Origin: CAZNRY01 sp964575675
GTDB taxonomy: Bacteria > Eisenbacteria > RBG-16-71-46 > CAIMUX01 > VGJL01
Length of the DNA stretch: 38,611 nt
Direction of reading: 5' to 3'
Assembly: GCA_964575675.1 (NCBI GenBank)
Contig: CAZNRY010000012.1
Location: 1 to 38,611, forward strand
In this document: piece by piece, positions 31,229-38,611 of the stretch
Position numbering within the stretch: the first letter of the stretch is position 1
Layout: each line of letters opens with the position of its first letter
The notes under the pieces: generated by a model
Databases searched by the model: none
Seen by the model: the letters and a program-made list of their open reading frames with translations, nothing else
What the model was told of the DNA's origin: nothing
Program-made: the position numbers and the translations under genes

Positions 31229-32688
31229 CCGCGGCTCCCCCGATGATGCGCCGGGTCTACCTGCCCGACCCGCTCTTCCGACCCTTCGCCGCCGTGCGTA
31301 CCCGCCGATCCGCCGCTCGCACGCTCGTTCATGATGCGGTCGCCCCATCGATAGACATCCCCCGCCCCCAGGGTCAAGAGGATATCTCCGGGCTTCAATA
31401 GATCGCGCGCGACGCGAGCGGCATCATCCGCTCCCGAGACTGCATGGATCTCGGGCGCATGCGCCTGGGCGCGGACTGCGGCGAGGATAAGCGAGGACGA
31501 GACGCCGGGCAAGGCCCTCTCGCCCGCCGGGTAGATTTCGGTGAGAACGAGGACGTCCGTGTTTGCCAGCGCGACGCCGAATTCCTGATGAAGGGCTCTG
31601 GTCCTACTGAACCGGTGGGGCTGGAAGAGGGTCACGACCCTCCGATTCCAGACCTCCCGGGTGGTCGCGAGCACGGCCGCCACCTCGGTCGGGTGGTGGC
31701 CGTAGTCATCCACGTGGAGGACCCCGTCGACCTCGGAGCGGATCTCGAAACGCCTCCCCACCCCCCCAAAGGTGATCAGACTTTCGCGGATCGTGTCGTT
31801 TCGGACCCCCGCCTCGCGGGCAACGGCATAGGCAGCCAGAGCGTTCAAGATGTTGTGGCGCCCCGGGAGGTTCAAGGTCAGCTCGACCGGGTCCTCGTCG
31901 AGGTAGCGAACCCGGAAATGGGAGCGGAACCCCTCCACCCGCGGCTCCGAGGCGATGATCTGGTTGTCGACACCGAAGCCGTACGTCACGCAGCGCTTCG
32001 GGACCCGCCGGATCACCTCACGAACGTTCGGGTCATCTCCGCAGACGATCGAAAGACCATAGAAGGGAACGCGCCGCAGGAAGCGGAGAAAGGCCTCCTG
32101 GATGTCCGGCAGACCGCGATAGTGGTCGAGGTGCTCGCGGTCGATGTTCGTAACCACAGCGATCGTGGGATTCAAGTCCAGAAAAGAGCCGTCGCTCTCG
32201 TCCGCTTCCGCCACGAGATACTCGCCCGCTCCAAGGCGCGCGTTCGAGCCGACAGCCCGGATCCGTCCCCCCACGACGACGGTGGGATCGAGTCCGGCCG
32301 AAGCCAGCAGGTGTCCCGTGAGGGATGTAGTCGTCGTCTTGCCATGGGCCCCCGCCACGGCGATACCGATCTTCAGCCGCATGATCTCGGCCAGCATCTC
32401 CCCGCGCTTCAGGATCGGCTTGTGCAGGCGGACCGTCTCCTTGTACTCAGGATTCGAGTGCCGGATCGCCGAAGAGACGATCACCAGATCCGCCCCGCGA
32501 ATCCACTGGGCATCGTGCCCCTGCCTGACCCGGGCGCCCAGCCGCGCAAGCCGCTCGGTCGCTTCGCTCTTGGCCAGATCGCTTCCAGTGACCTCGTAGC
32601 CGAGGTTCAGGCAGACCTCCGCTAGCCCGCACATCCCGGTCCCGCCGATCCCGACAAAGTGGATCCTACGAACTTTGGCGGGCGACAT
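31225..32688 (-). CDS. murC: UDP-N-acetylmuramate--L-alanine ligase MurC
   Basis: Adds L-alanine to UDP-MurNAc in the cytoplasm. The 487 residues have the N-terminal IHFVGIGGTGMCGLAEV nucleotide fold, ATP loop VAGAHGKTTTTSL, EADESDGSFL, NIDREHLDHY, GRHNILNALAAYAVA and HVDDYGHHPTEV, the Mur ligase signatures. A Gly/Glu-rich tail of about 35 residues follows the family end. It overlaps murG by 23 bases and ftsQ by four. murB and ddl, often next here, are absent. Confidence 0.97.
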   Translation of the reverse strand: MSPAKVRRIHFVGIGGTGMCGLAEVCLNLGYEVTGSDLAKSEATERLARLGARVRQGHDAQWIRGADLVIVSSAIRHSNPEYKETVRLHKPILKRGEMLAEIMRLKIGIAVAGAHGKTTTTSLTGHLLASAGLDPTVVVGGRIRAVGSNARLGAGEYLVAEADESDGSFLDLNPTIAVVTNIDREHLDHYRGLPDIQEAFLRFLRRVPFYGLSIVCGDDPNVREVIRRVPKRCVTYGFGVDNQIIASEPRVEGFRSHFRVRYLDEDPVELTLNLPGRHNILNALAAYAVAREAGVRNDTIRESLITFGGVGRRFEIRSEVDGVLHVDDYGHHPTEVAAVLATTREVWNRRVVTLFQPHRFSRTRALHQEFGVALANTDVLVLTEIYPAGERALPGVSSSLILAAVRAQAHAPEIHAVSGADDAARVARDLLKPGDILLTLGAGDVYRWGDRIMNERASGGSAGTHGGEGSEERVGQVDPAHHRGSRG

Positions 32689-33841
32689 TTCTACCTCTTC
32701 CCCGGTTCCGCGGCGCCAAGATGACCGGCTCGGGCGCCGGGGTTACCGGTCCTTCCCCGATTCTCCGGATCGCGCGAACGATCCGCTCGGCGGCATCGTG
32801 TCGCGCCATGCGCATCACCTGCACCGACATCATCCGCAGCCTGCGAGGGTGGTCGAGCAGTTCGATGATCTTCTCCGCCAACAGCTCGCCGGAGAGCTCG
32901 GCGTCGGGAATGAGGATCGCCCCCCCCACCTCGACGAACGCCTCGGCGTTCAGCATCTGGTGATTCGCCGTTGCGTGAGGGTAGGGAACCAGGATCGACG
33001 GACAGCCCGTCGCCGCAAGCTCCCCAAGGGTCAGCGCGCCGGCCCTGCAAACAACGAGATCGGCGGCCGCGTATGCGTCGCCCATGTTCGTCAGAAACGG
33101 CCGAACCCACGTGCGGGCCTGAACCCGGCGGCAACGTTCGAGCATCCAGTTGTAGTCGTTTTGCCCCGATTGAAGGATGAACTGGATCTCCGCACATCCC
33201 GAGAGCTGCGGCAGGGCGTCCAGAATCGCCTCGTTCAAGCGGTGGGCCCCTTGGCTTCCCCCGAACACAAGGATCGTCTTCTTCCCCTCCTCAAGGCGGA
33301 ACAGGCGGAGAGCCTTGGCGCGGCTGCCGCCGATGAGGCCGTCGCGGAGGGGGATGCCGGAAAGCCGGAGGTGTCCCCGTCGCGGGAAGTGGCGCCTCGA
33401 TGCGCTGAAGGTGATGTGGACCTCGCGTGCGAACCGGCTTGCGATCCGGTTGGTCAACCCCGGGACCGAGTTCTGTTCGTGGAGGACCACGGGGACCTTG
33501 GCGAGCCACGCGGCGGCCAGGACGGAGGCGGAGGCGAATCCGCCGGTCGCGAAAACGACATCCGGCTTCCACGAATCGATCCGCTCCTTCGCCCGGAGGA
33601 CGCAACGAAAGGTTGCGAACAGGGCGCGGATCATCCCGATTCCCGGCCGGCGCGGCAGTCCCCTGACCGGAAGGGCGAAGAACGGGATCCCCTCCTGCGG
33701 GACGATCGTCGCCTCCAATCCGGTCGCCGAGCCCACGAAGAGAAGCTCCACGGCCGGCTGCGCCTTCCGCAGGGCTCCCGCCACGGCGAGGGCCGGGAAG
33801 AGGTGCCCGCCCGTCCCTCCACCTGTCAGTAGTACCTTCAT
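32666..33841 (-). CDS. murG: Lipid II synthase MurG (GlcNAc transferase)
   Basis: Transfers GlcNAc from UDP-GlcNAc to lipid I at the inner membrane. It opens MKVLLTGGGTGGHLFPALAV and has VVLHEQNSVPGLTNRI, ILVFGGSQGAHRLNEAI, DLVVCRAGALTLGELAATG and PYPHATANHQMLNAEA, all GT28/MurG motifs. The ATG at 33841 overlaps the ftsW stop as ATGA (33838-33841), giving 391 residues; the longer frame to 33868 is not needed. The C-terminus ends in a basic tail (APRNRGRGRNVARQSS). Confidence 0.97.
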   Translation of the reverse strand: MKVLLTGGGTGGHLFPALAVAGALRKAQPAVELLFVGSATGLEATIVPQEGIPFFALPVRGLPRRPGIGMIRALFATFRCVLRAKERIDSWKPDVVFATGGFASASVLAAAWLAKVPVVLHEQNSVPGLTNRIASRFAREVHITFSASRRHFPRRGHLRLSGIPLRDGLIGGSRAKALRLFRLEEGKKTILVFGGSQGAHRLNEAILDALPQLSGCAEIQFILQSGQNDYNWMLERCRRVQARTWVRPFLTNMGDAYAAADLVVCRAGALTLGELAATGCPSILVPYPHATANHQMLNAEAFVEVGGAILIPDAELSGELLAEKIIELLDHPRRLRMMSVQVMRMARHDAAERIVRAIRRIGEGPVTPAPEPVILAPRNRGRGRNVARQSS

Positions 33842-34980
33842 TCGTTGCGGTTTCCCATCGTCGACCAATCGTGGATCCGTCCCGGACTGGCCCTCCGCGC
33901 GACCGAGACGAGCATCCCCATCGCCAGCAGATTGGCCATCAAGGAAGATCCCCCGCAGCTCAGAAACGGCAGGGGGACTCCCGTCACCGGACCCATCCCG
34001 AGGTTTACGGCACCGTGCACCAGAACGTTGATTGCCAGATTCCAGGTCAGGCCGGCCGCAAGAAGGTGGCCGAAACGATCCGGCGCCCGGCGCGCCGCTG
34101 CCAGCCCGCTCATGATCAAGAGGAGGTATACGGCGAACAGGAGGGTTATCCCCAAGAGCCCCGTCTCCTCCCCCACGATGCCGAGAATGAAGTCGGTATG
34201 GGGAAAGGGCAAGAAAAAGTACTTCTGCAAGCCGTTTCCGAGGCCCAAACCGAGTATGCCCCCGGAGCCCACCGCCGCGATGCTCTGTTCAACCTGGTAG
34301 CTCGCCTCGCGCCCGGCGAGCCCGACAAAGCCGAGGATCCTCTCGCGCTGGTAGGGCCGTAGGAAGACGAAGGCGAGCAGCCCGAGCGGGATCGTTCCCA
34401 AGGCCAGCCACCGAAGCGAGAGGCCGGCCAGATAGAGAATCCCCACCGACAAGAGCACGATGAAGAGGGCCATCGAGAGATTCGGCTGCAGCGCCACGAG
34501 CCCCGCCGTACCCAGGATGGCTGCGCCGGGAACGAGGAACAGCCGCCGCGCGGGCAACAGTCCCTCCTTGCTGCTGAGATAGAAGGCAAGGAAAATGACC
34601 AGCCCGACCCGCGCGAACTCGGAAGGTTGGATCGTCAGGCCAAGGATCGAGAGCCAGCGGGACGCCCTCACACCCTGCGCCACCCCGATTCCCAAGATGA
34701 TCATGACGAGGCTCGCAAGGCCGAGTCCCAACGCGGTCCAGGCGACCGCCCGCCTCCGCAACCAGTGATAATCGAGCCTCCAGAACGAGACGAGAAGGAT
34801 CAGACCGAGCACGAGCTTCGCCAGCTGCGACTCGAAGTAGAAGCTGGGGGACTTCCCTTCGGCGATGCCGAGCACGGCGCTGGATGAGAAGACCATCACG
34901 AGGCCGAAACAGCAGAGGACCAGCACCGATATCAGGATGCCGCGCTCCGGGCGGCTGATCATCGACGGCAGACGGATCAT
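33838..34980 (-). CDS. ftsW: Lipid II glycosyltransferase FtsW (SEDS family)
   Basis: Septal peptidoglycan polymerase with about ten membrane helices in 380 residues. SEDS motifs are visible: LVMVFSSSAVLG in the first helix, GVRASRWLSILGLTIQPSEF (the conserved Pro-Ser-Glu), PNLSMALFIVL, SYQVEQSIAAVGSGGILGLG, PHTDFILGIVGEETGLLG and VTGVPLPFLSCGGSSL. It overlaps murD by ATGA (34977-34980) and murG by ATGA. Its cognate transpeptidase FtsI is not in the window. Confidence 0.96.
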   Translation of the reverse strand: MIRLPSMISRPERGILISVLVLCCFGLVMVFSSSAVLGIAEGKSPSFYFESQLAKLVLGLILLVSFWRLDYHWLRRRAVAWTALGLGLASLVMIILGIGVAQGVRASRWLSILGLTIQPSEFARVGLVIFLAFYLSSKEGLLPARRLFLVPGAAILGTAGLVALQPNLSMALFIVLLSVGILYLAGLSLRWLALGTIPLGLLAFVFLRPYQRERILGFVGLAGREASYQVEQSIAAVGSGGILGLGLGNGLQKYFFLPFPHTDFILGIVGEETGLLGITLLFAVYLLLIMSGLAAARRAPDRFGHLLAAGLTWNLAINVLVHGAVNLGMGPVTGVPLPFLSCGGSSLMANLLAMGMLVSVARRASPGRIHDWSTMGNRNE

Positions 34981-36380
34981 CCCTTCTCCTTTCCGGCCGC
35001 ACCGGAGGATTCCAGGCCCCTGACGAGTTCGCGGAATCGGTCTCCTCGCTGCTCATAGTTGGCGAACTGATCGAAACTCGCGCAGGCCGGCGAGAGGAGG
35101 ACGATCTCTCCAGGCCCGGCGAGGGCGTGCGCGCGATCGACCGCAGCCGCCATCTCCCCAAGCTCCTCGCAGAGATCCGGGCCCCACTGGCGCCGGATCG
35201 ACGCCGCGGATTCCCCAAAGAGAAGAACTTTCCTGCAGCGTTTCCGCACCCGGTCCGCCAAGGGGCGAAAGTCCTGACCCTTGTCGCGCCCCCCCGCAAG
35301 GAGGATCAGGGGCGCGTCGAAGGCCTCGAGGGCGACGCTCAACGAATCGGTGTTCGTGGCCTTCGAGTCGTTCACATAGAGGACGGAGCCGATCGTTGCG
35401 ACCCGCTCGAGGCGGTGCGGGAGCCCGGAAAACGTAGTCAGCGAGGCGACCAGTCCATCCGGCGATGGACCGAGCGGCGCGACGATCGCCAGAGCCGCGA
35501 GGGCGTTGGCCCGGTTGTGCGGCCCCGGCAGGGACAGCTCGCCCTCGGGACAAAGAATCGTCTCCTTGCCGCCCAGGCGGATGCCCAGGCGGCCATCGCG
35601 GGCGAAAGCGCCTTCCTCTCCTCGATCCGCGAGGCGGAATCGTAAGATACGGGAGCGGAACCGACGTCTGACCTCTTCCGCCAGGTCGTCCTGCTCGCCC
35701 AGAACCGCATGCTGGTCGTCCGATTGGTTCTCGAAGATCCGCATCTTCGCCTCCCGATAGGAGGCGAGATCGGGGTGCCGGTCGAGATGGTCCGGCGTGA
35801 AGTTCAGAAGCGCGGCTCCCTGGGGACGGAACGCGGCCACGTCCTCGAGTTGAAAGCTCGAGATCTCGGTGACGAGGATCGACCCTTCCTCCGCGTGGAG
35901 AACCGCATCGGAGATCGGCCGGCCGATGTTGCCGCAGAGCTCGTGCTGGAAGCCGCAGGACCGCAGAAGATCGGCCGCCCACGCGGTGGTCGTCGACTTG
36001 CCGTTCGTGCCGGTGATACCGAGAATCGGTCCGCGGGCGCACCGCGCCGCGAGCTCGACCTCGCTCCAGATCGGGATCCCGCGGCGGCGCGCCTCGGCCA
36101 AGAAACCGATCTCGCCCGGGACGCCTGGGCTCTTCACGATCGCGCCGAGCCTCCCGAGAAGCTCGGAAGGATGCGGTCCCCAGATCATCCTGGCGCCCGC
36201 AGCCTCCAACTCGGCGAGGCGGCCCTCCTCCCCGGCGGGGCGCTCGAGATCGAGACAAATCGGGCGCGCCCCCTCGCGCAGGCAGAGCGCTGCGGCAGCG
36301 AAGCCCGAGCGCGCCATTCCGAGAATCCCCGCCTCGAGACCCGCCAACGTCCTGCGATCACTCCCTGCGAAGCGACTCAT
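34977..36380 (-). CDS. murD: UDP-N-acetylmuramoyl-alanine--D-glutamate ligase MurD
   Basis: Adds D-glutamate to UDP-MurNAc-L-Ala. The 467 residues have ILGMARSGFAAAALCLREGA at the N-terminus, the ATP loop ITGTNGKSTTTAW, VTEISSFQLEDV, NFTPDHLDRH, GPHNRANALAALAI and YVNDSKATNTDS, then ILLAGGRDKGQDF. ATG at 36380 overlaps the mraY stop as ATGA, and the stop overlaps ftsW, so translation is coupled through this stretch. Confidence 0.97.
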   Translation of the reverse strand: MSRFAGSDRRTLAGLEAGILGMARSGFAAAALCLREGARPICLDLERPAGEEGRLAELEAAGARMIWGPHPSELLGRLGAIVKSPGVPGEIGFLAEARRRGIPIWSEVELAARCARGPILGITGTNGKSTTTAWAADLLRSCGFQHELCGNIGRPISDAVLHAEEGSILVTEISSFQLEDVAAFRPQGAALLNFTPDHLDRHPDLASYREAKMRIFENQSDDQHAVLGEQDDLAEEVRRRFRSRILRFRLADRGEEGAFARDGRLGIRLGGKETILCPEGELSLPGPHNRANALAALAIVAPLGPSPDGLVASLTTFSGLPHRLERVATIGSVLYVNDSKATNTDSLSVALEAFDAPLILLAGGRDKGQDFRPLADRVRKRCRKVLLFGESAASIRRQWGPDLCEELGEMAAAVDRAHALAGPGEIVLLSPACASFDQFANYEQRGDRFRELVRGLESSGAAGKEKG

Positions 36381-37462
36381 TGGAGCTTCATCGTGGACAG
36401 GGTCAGGAGGGCGAGCAGGATCGCCACGATCCAGAACCGGATGACGACCTTCGTCTCGTGCCAGCCCGAGAGCTCAAAGTGGTGATGGATCGGCGCCATC
36501 CGAAAGACCCGTTTCCCGCGCCAGCGATAGCTCAGCACCTGGATCATCACGCTCAGGGTCTCGATCACGAAGAGCCCACCGACGATGACGAGGAGCAGCT
36601 CGCGCTTGACGAGGATCGCCATCGCGCCCAGCGACCCGCCGAGGGCGAGCGAGCCGGTGTCTCCCATGAAGACCTCGGCGGGATGAGAGTTGTACCAGAG
36701 GAAACCCAGGCAGGCGCCGAGGAACGCCCCTGCGTAGACGGTCAGCTCTCCCGATCCCTCGAGGAAGGGGATGTTGAGGTATCGGGCGAAGACGGCGTTG
36801 CCGCTCACGTAGGCGATCACCCCAAAGGCGATCGCCGGCGGGATCACCATGCCCGTGGCCAAACCATCCAGGCCGTCCGCCAGGTTCACCGCGTTCGATG
36901 TTCCCGTGATGACCAGGATCACGAAGGGGATGTAGAGGAGGCCGAGATTGAGGAAGCTGTCCTTCACGAATGGGATCGTCGTGCGGGTTGTCATCTCGCC
37001 GAATGGCTGCGTGAGAACGAGAAATCCTCCGACGGCGGCGCCCACCGCGATCTGTCCCAGCAGCTTGTAGCGCCCCAAGAGACCCTTCTGCGCCCGCCGC
37101 ACGACGCGGAGGTAGTCGTCGACGAACCCCAGGATCCCGAGCCCGATCGTGACGAGCAGCATGATCCAGACCGACTCGCTTGCGAGGTTCGCCCAGAGGA
37201 GGGTGGGGATCACGATCGACAGGAGGATCAGGATTCCCCCCATCGTCGGCGTTCCTTGCTTGTTCTGGTGCGCGCTCGGGCCGTCCATTCGAATCACCTG
37301 CGCGAGGCGCATCTTTCGCAGACGCGCGATGACGTAGGGGCCGAGAAGAAAGCTTATGAGCAGGGCCGTGATCGTCGCGTACGCCGCGCGGAAGGTGATG
37401 TACTTGAAGACGTTCAGCGCGGAGAAAGAGTCCCGCAGCGGGTAGAGCAGTTCGTAGAGCAT
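36377..37462 (-). CDS. mraY: Phospho-MurNAc-pentapeptide translocase MraY
   Basis: Makes lipid I on the cytoplasmic face of the membrane. The 361-residue polytopic enzyme has HQNKQGTPTMGGILILLSIV, the catalytic FVDDYLRV, TSNAVNLADGLDGLATGMVI, FMGDTGSLALGGSLG and APIHHHFELSGWHETKVVIR, all invariant MraY motifs. Length is normal. ATG at 37462 lies seven bases after the murF stop. Confidence 0.97.
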   Translation of the reverse strand: MLYELLYPLRDSFSALNVFKYITFRAAYATITALLISFLLGPYVIARLRKMRLAQVIRMDGPSAHQNKQGTPTMGGILILLSIVIPTLLWANLASESVWIMLLVTIGLGILGFVDDYLRVVRRAQKGLLGRYKLLGQIAVGAAVGGFLVLTQPFGEMTTRTTIPFVKDSFLNLGLLYIPFVILVITGTSNAVNLADGLDGLATGMVIPPAIAFGVIAYVSGNAVFARYLNIPFLEGSGELTVYAGAFLGACLGFLWYNSHPAEVFMGDTGSLALGGSLGAMAILVKRELLLVIVGGLFVIETLSVMIQVLSYRWRGKRVFRMAPIHHHFELSGWHETKVVIRFWIVAILLALLTLSTMKLQ

Positions 37463-37469
37463 TCTTTGG

Positions 37470-38611
37470 CTACGCCTCTCCGTTCAAGTGCTTCTTGCAG
37501 GCCTCGAAGACCCTTTCCATCGCCATCGCTCGCGATCCCTTGAAGAGAACGACGTCCCCCGGCTGCAGCCGCCGGGAGATTCCGAGCGCCATCTCGTCCA
37601 CGTCCAGAAAGAGCTCGGCAAACCTGCCCTCGGCGGCCTTTTCCCTGAACCCTTCGAGGGACGGACGGCACCCCTCTCCCAAGAAGAAAACGCCGTCCAG
37701 ATCCGCCGCCCGCTCGCCCAGGAGCCGGTGCGCCTCCTCCGAGCGCGCACCGAGCTCCCGCATCTCCCCAAACGCGAGCCATCTCCTCCCCGTTCGAGGG
37801 AGGTCGAGAAGATACGCCACAGCTGCGTGGCTCGACTCTGGGCTGGCATTGTAGCAATCGAGCATCGCCGTGGCGCCGGCGAGCGGCCGGGGTTCCATCC
37901 GCAGCGTCCGCGGCGACGCCGCCTCGAGCGCGCGGCGGGCGAGCCGGCCGGCCACGCCGAGGGTTCGGGCGACGAGACAGGCCGCCAGGGCGCCCAAGAG
38001 CGGCCCCCTGCCGGGGCAGGGGTAGCGGACTGGTCCCGTGTAGTCGGTCTCGAACCTGGTCTCCATCAGGTCCCAATCGATCCAATCGGGGTGGATGTCG
38101 GCGCCGGGGAGCAGACCGAAGGTCTTTCGATCCATCCTTCGGATCTCCTCCGGGAGGCGCTCCGCGAGCCAAGGATCCTCTTCGTGGAAGAAGATCCCGC
38201 CTCGGGGCAACGCGCGGACGAGATCGAGCTTCTCCTCCAGGATCGCCTCGCGTGTTCCGAATGGGCCGATGTGCGCCCAACCGATCGTCGTGATGACCGC
38301 GTGATCCGGTCTTGCAATCCGGCTGAGCGGAGCGATCTCCCCCGGGTGGTTCATCGCGGTCTCGATGACCGCCCAGCGGTCCTCCGGCCGCAAAGACAGA
38401 AGCGTCAGCGGAACGCCGATGTGATTGTTCAGATTCGCCCGCGTCGAACGGGTCGGCCCGTCTTCCGCGAGGATTTCCGCGAGGCGGTCCTTGGCGGTCG
38501 TCTTTCCGCTCGACCCCGTCACCGCGATCACGGTCGCCCGATGCCCGGCGCGGTAGGCCCCCGCCCATCGCTGCAGCGCGGAGAGCGTCTCCTCGACGCC
38601 GATCAGCGGGA
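37470..38611 (-). CDS. murF: UDP-MurNAc-tripeptide--D-alanyl-D-alanine ligase MurF (N-terminus beyond window)
   Basis: Adds the D-Ala-D-Ala dipeptide to the peptidoglycan precursor. The frame is open to the window edge, so the N-terminal domain is missing. Visible sequence starts PLIGVEETLSALQRWAGAYR and continues with the ATP loop VIAVTGSSGKTTAKD, NNHIGVPLTLL, IETAMNHPGEI, TTIGWAHIGPFG and CYNASPES (MurF type DxYNANP). It closes with GDVVLFKGSRAMAMERVFEA. An internal ATG at 38531 would remove part of the fold and is not the start. About 380 residues are present, out of a usual 450. Confidence 0.95.
   Translation of the reverse strand, partial: PLIGVEETLSALQRWAGAYRAGHRATVIAVTGSSGKTTAKDRLAEILAEDGPTRSTRANLNNHIGVPLTLLSLRPEDRWAVIETAMNHPGEIAPLSRIARPDHAVITTIGWAHIGPFGTREAILEEKLDLVRALPRGGIFFHEEDPWLAERLPEEIRRMDRKTFGLLPGADIHPDWIDWDLMETRFETDYTGPVRYPCPGRGPLLGALAACLVARTLGVAGRLARRALEAASPRTLRMEPRPLAGATAMLDCYNASPESSHAAVAYLLDLPRTGRRWLAFGEMRELGARSEEAHRLLGERAADLDGVFFLGEGCRPSLEGFREKAAEGRFAELFLDVDEMALGISRRLQPGDVVLFKGSRAMAMERVFEACKKHLNGEA

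Noticed and set aside
36380..37543. 387-codon plus-strand frame opposite mraY
   Set aside because: mraY motifs on the other strand are unambiguous; this frame is Asp/His/Glu-rich shadow.
1..38611. CRISPR arrays, tRNA, rRNA, phage or transposase genes
   Set aside because: No regularly spaced repeats, cloverleaf-like sequences or recognisable mobile-element proteins were seen.

Overview
The window reads as a chromosomal segment of a GC-rich, flagellated, diderm bacterium. Outer-membrane (Wzi-like), flagellar (FliA, FleN, FliW) and cell-wall (dcw) genes all occur. Gene style (many TPR proteins, MglA-type GTPase, large signalling fusions) fits an FCB-group or deep-branching lineage such as 'Candidatus Eisenbacteria', but no rRNA is present and this placement is inference. 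Coding density is high and almost everything lies on the minus strand. Only the PDZ/PP2C protein (16641-19100), ribosomal protein L28 (25543-25776) and one doubtful 20-codon ORF are on the plus strand. I see no transposase, integrase, CRISPR array, tRNA or rRNA.

Layout in transcription order (high to low coordinates). (1) 38611-25956: division and cell-wall cluster murF(partial)-mraY-murD-ftsW-murG-murC-ftsQ-ftsA-ftsZ plus a large TPR gene, tightly overlapped (ATGA or TTGA junctions), without murB or ddl. (2) 25543-25776: rpmB, convergent with the cluster and separated from it by a 187-bp palindromic repeat. (3) 25432-19744: recG, an MglA-type GTPase with a long tail, a TPR protein and uppP. 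(4) 16641-19100: a PDZ-membrane-GAF-PP2C phosphatase, divergent from (5). (5) 16316-11353: fliW, csrA, a small FlgM-like protein, a PilZ/YcgR-like protein, a sensor kinase and an NtrC-type sigma-54 activator. (6) 11162-4741: a small sigma-region-4-like protein, a catalytically degenerate CheB-like protein, FleN, FliA (sigma-28), a GAF-GGDEF cyclase and a REC-GAF-histidine kinase. (7) 4600-1: polyprenyl sugar-phosphate transferase, Gfo/Idh oxidoreductase, Wzi-like outer-membrane protein and the start of valS.

The most interesting part is the regulatory logic of regions 5 and 6. A consensus sigma-54 promoter (11208-11224) lies between the NtrC-type activator gene and the operon for an orphan sigma-region-4 protein and a pseudo-CheB. 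A second sigma-54-like site (9593-9609) precedes fleN-fliA. A sigma-28-type promoter (15504-15530) precedes the FlgM-like gene. Together they suggest a compact flagellar hierarchy: sigma-54 activator, then FliA, then an anti-FliA candidate, with CsrA/FliW post-transcriptional control and c-di-GMP synthesis (GGDEF) and sensing (PilZ) alongside. The second main signal is a repeat whose arms begin exactly at the TAG stop codons of three genes (rpmB, the dcw TPR gene, uppP).
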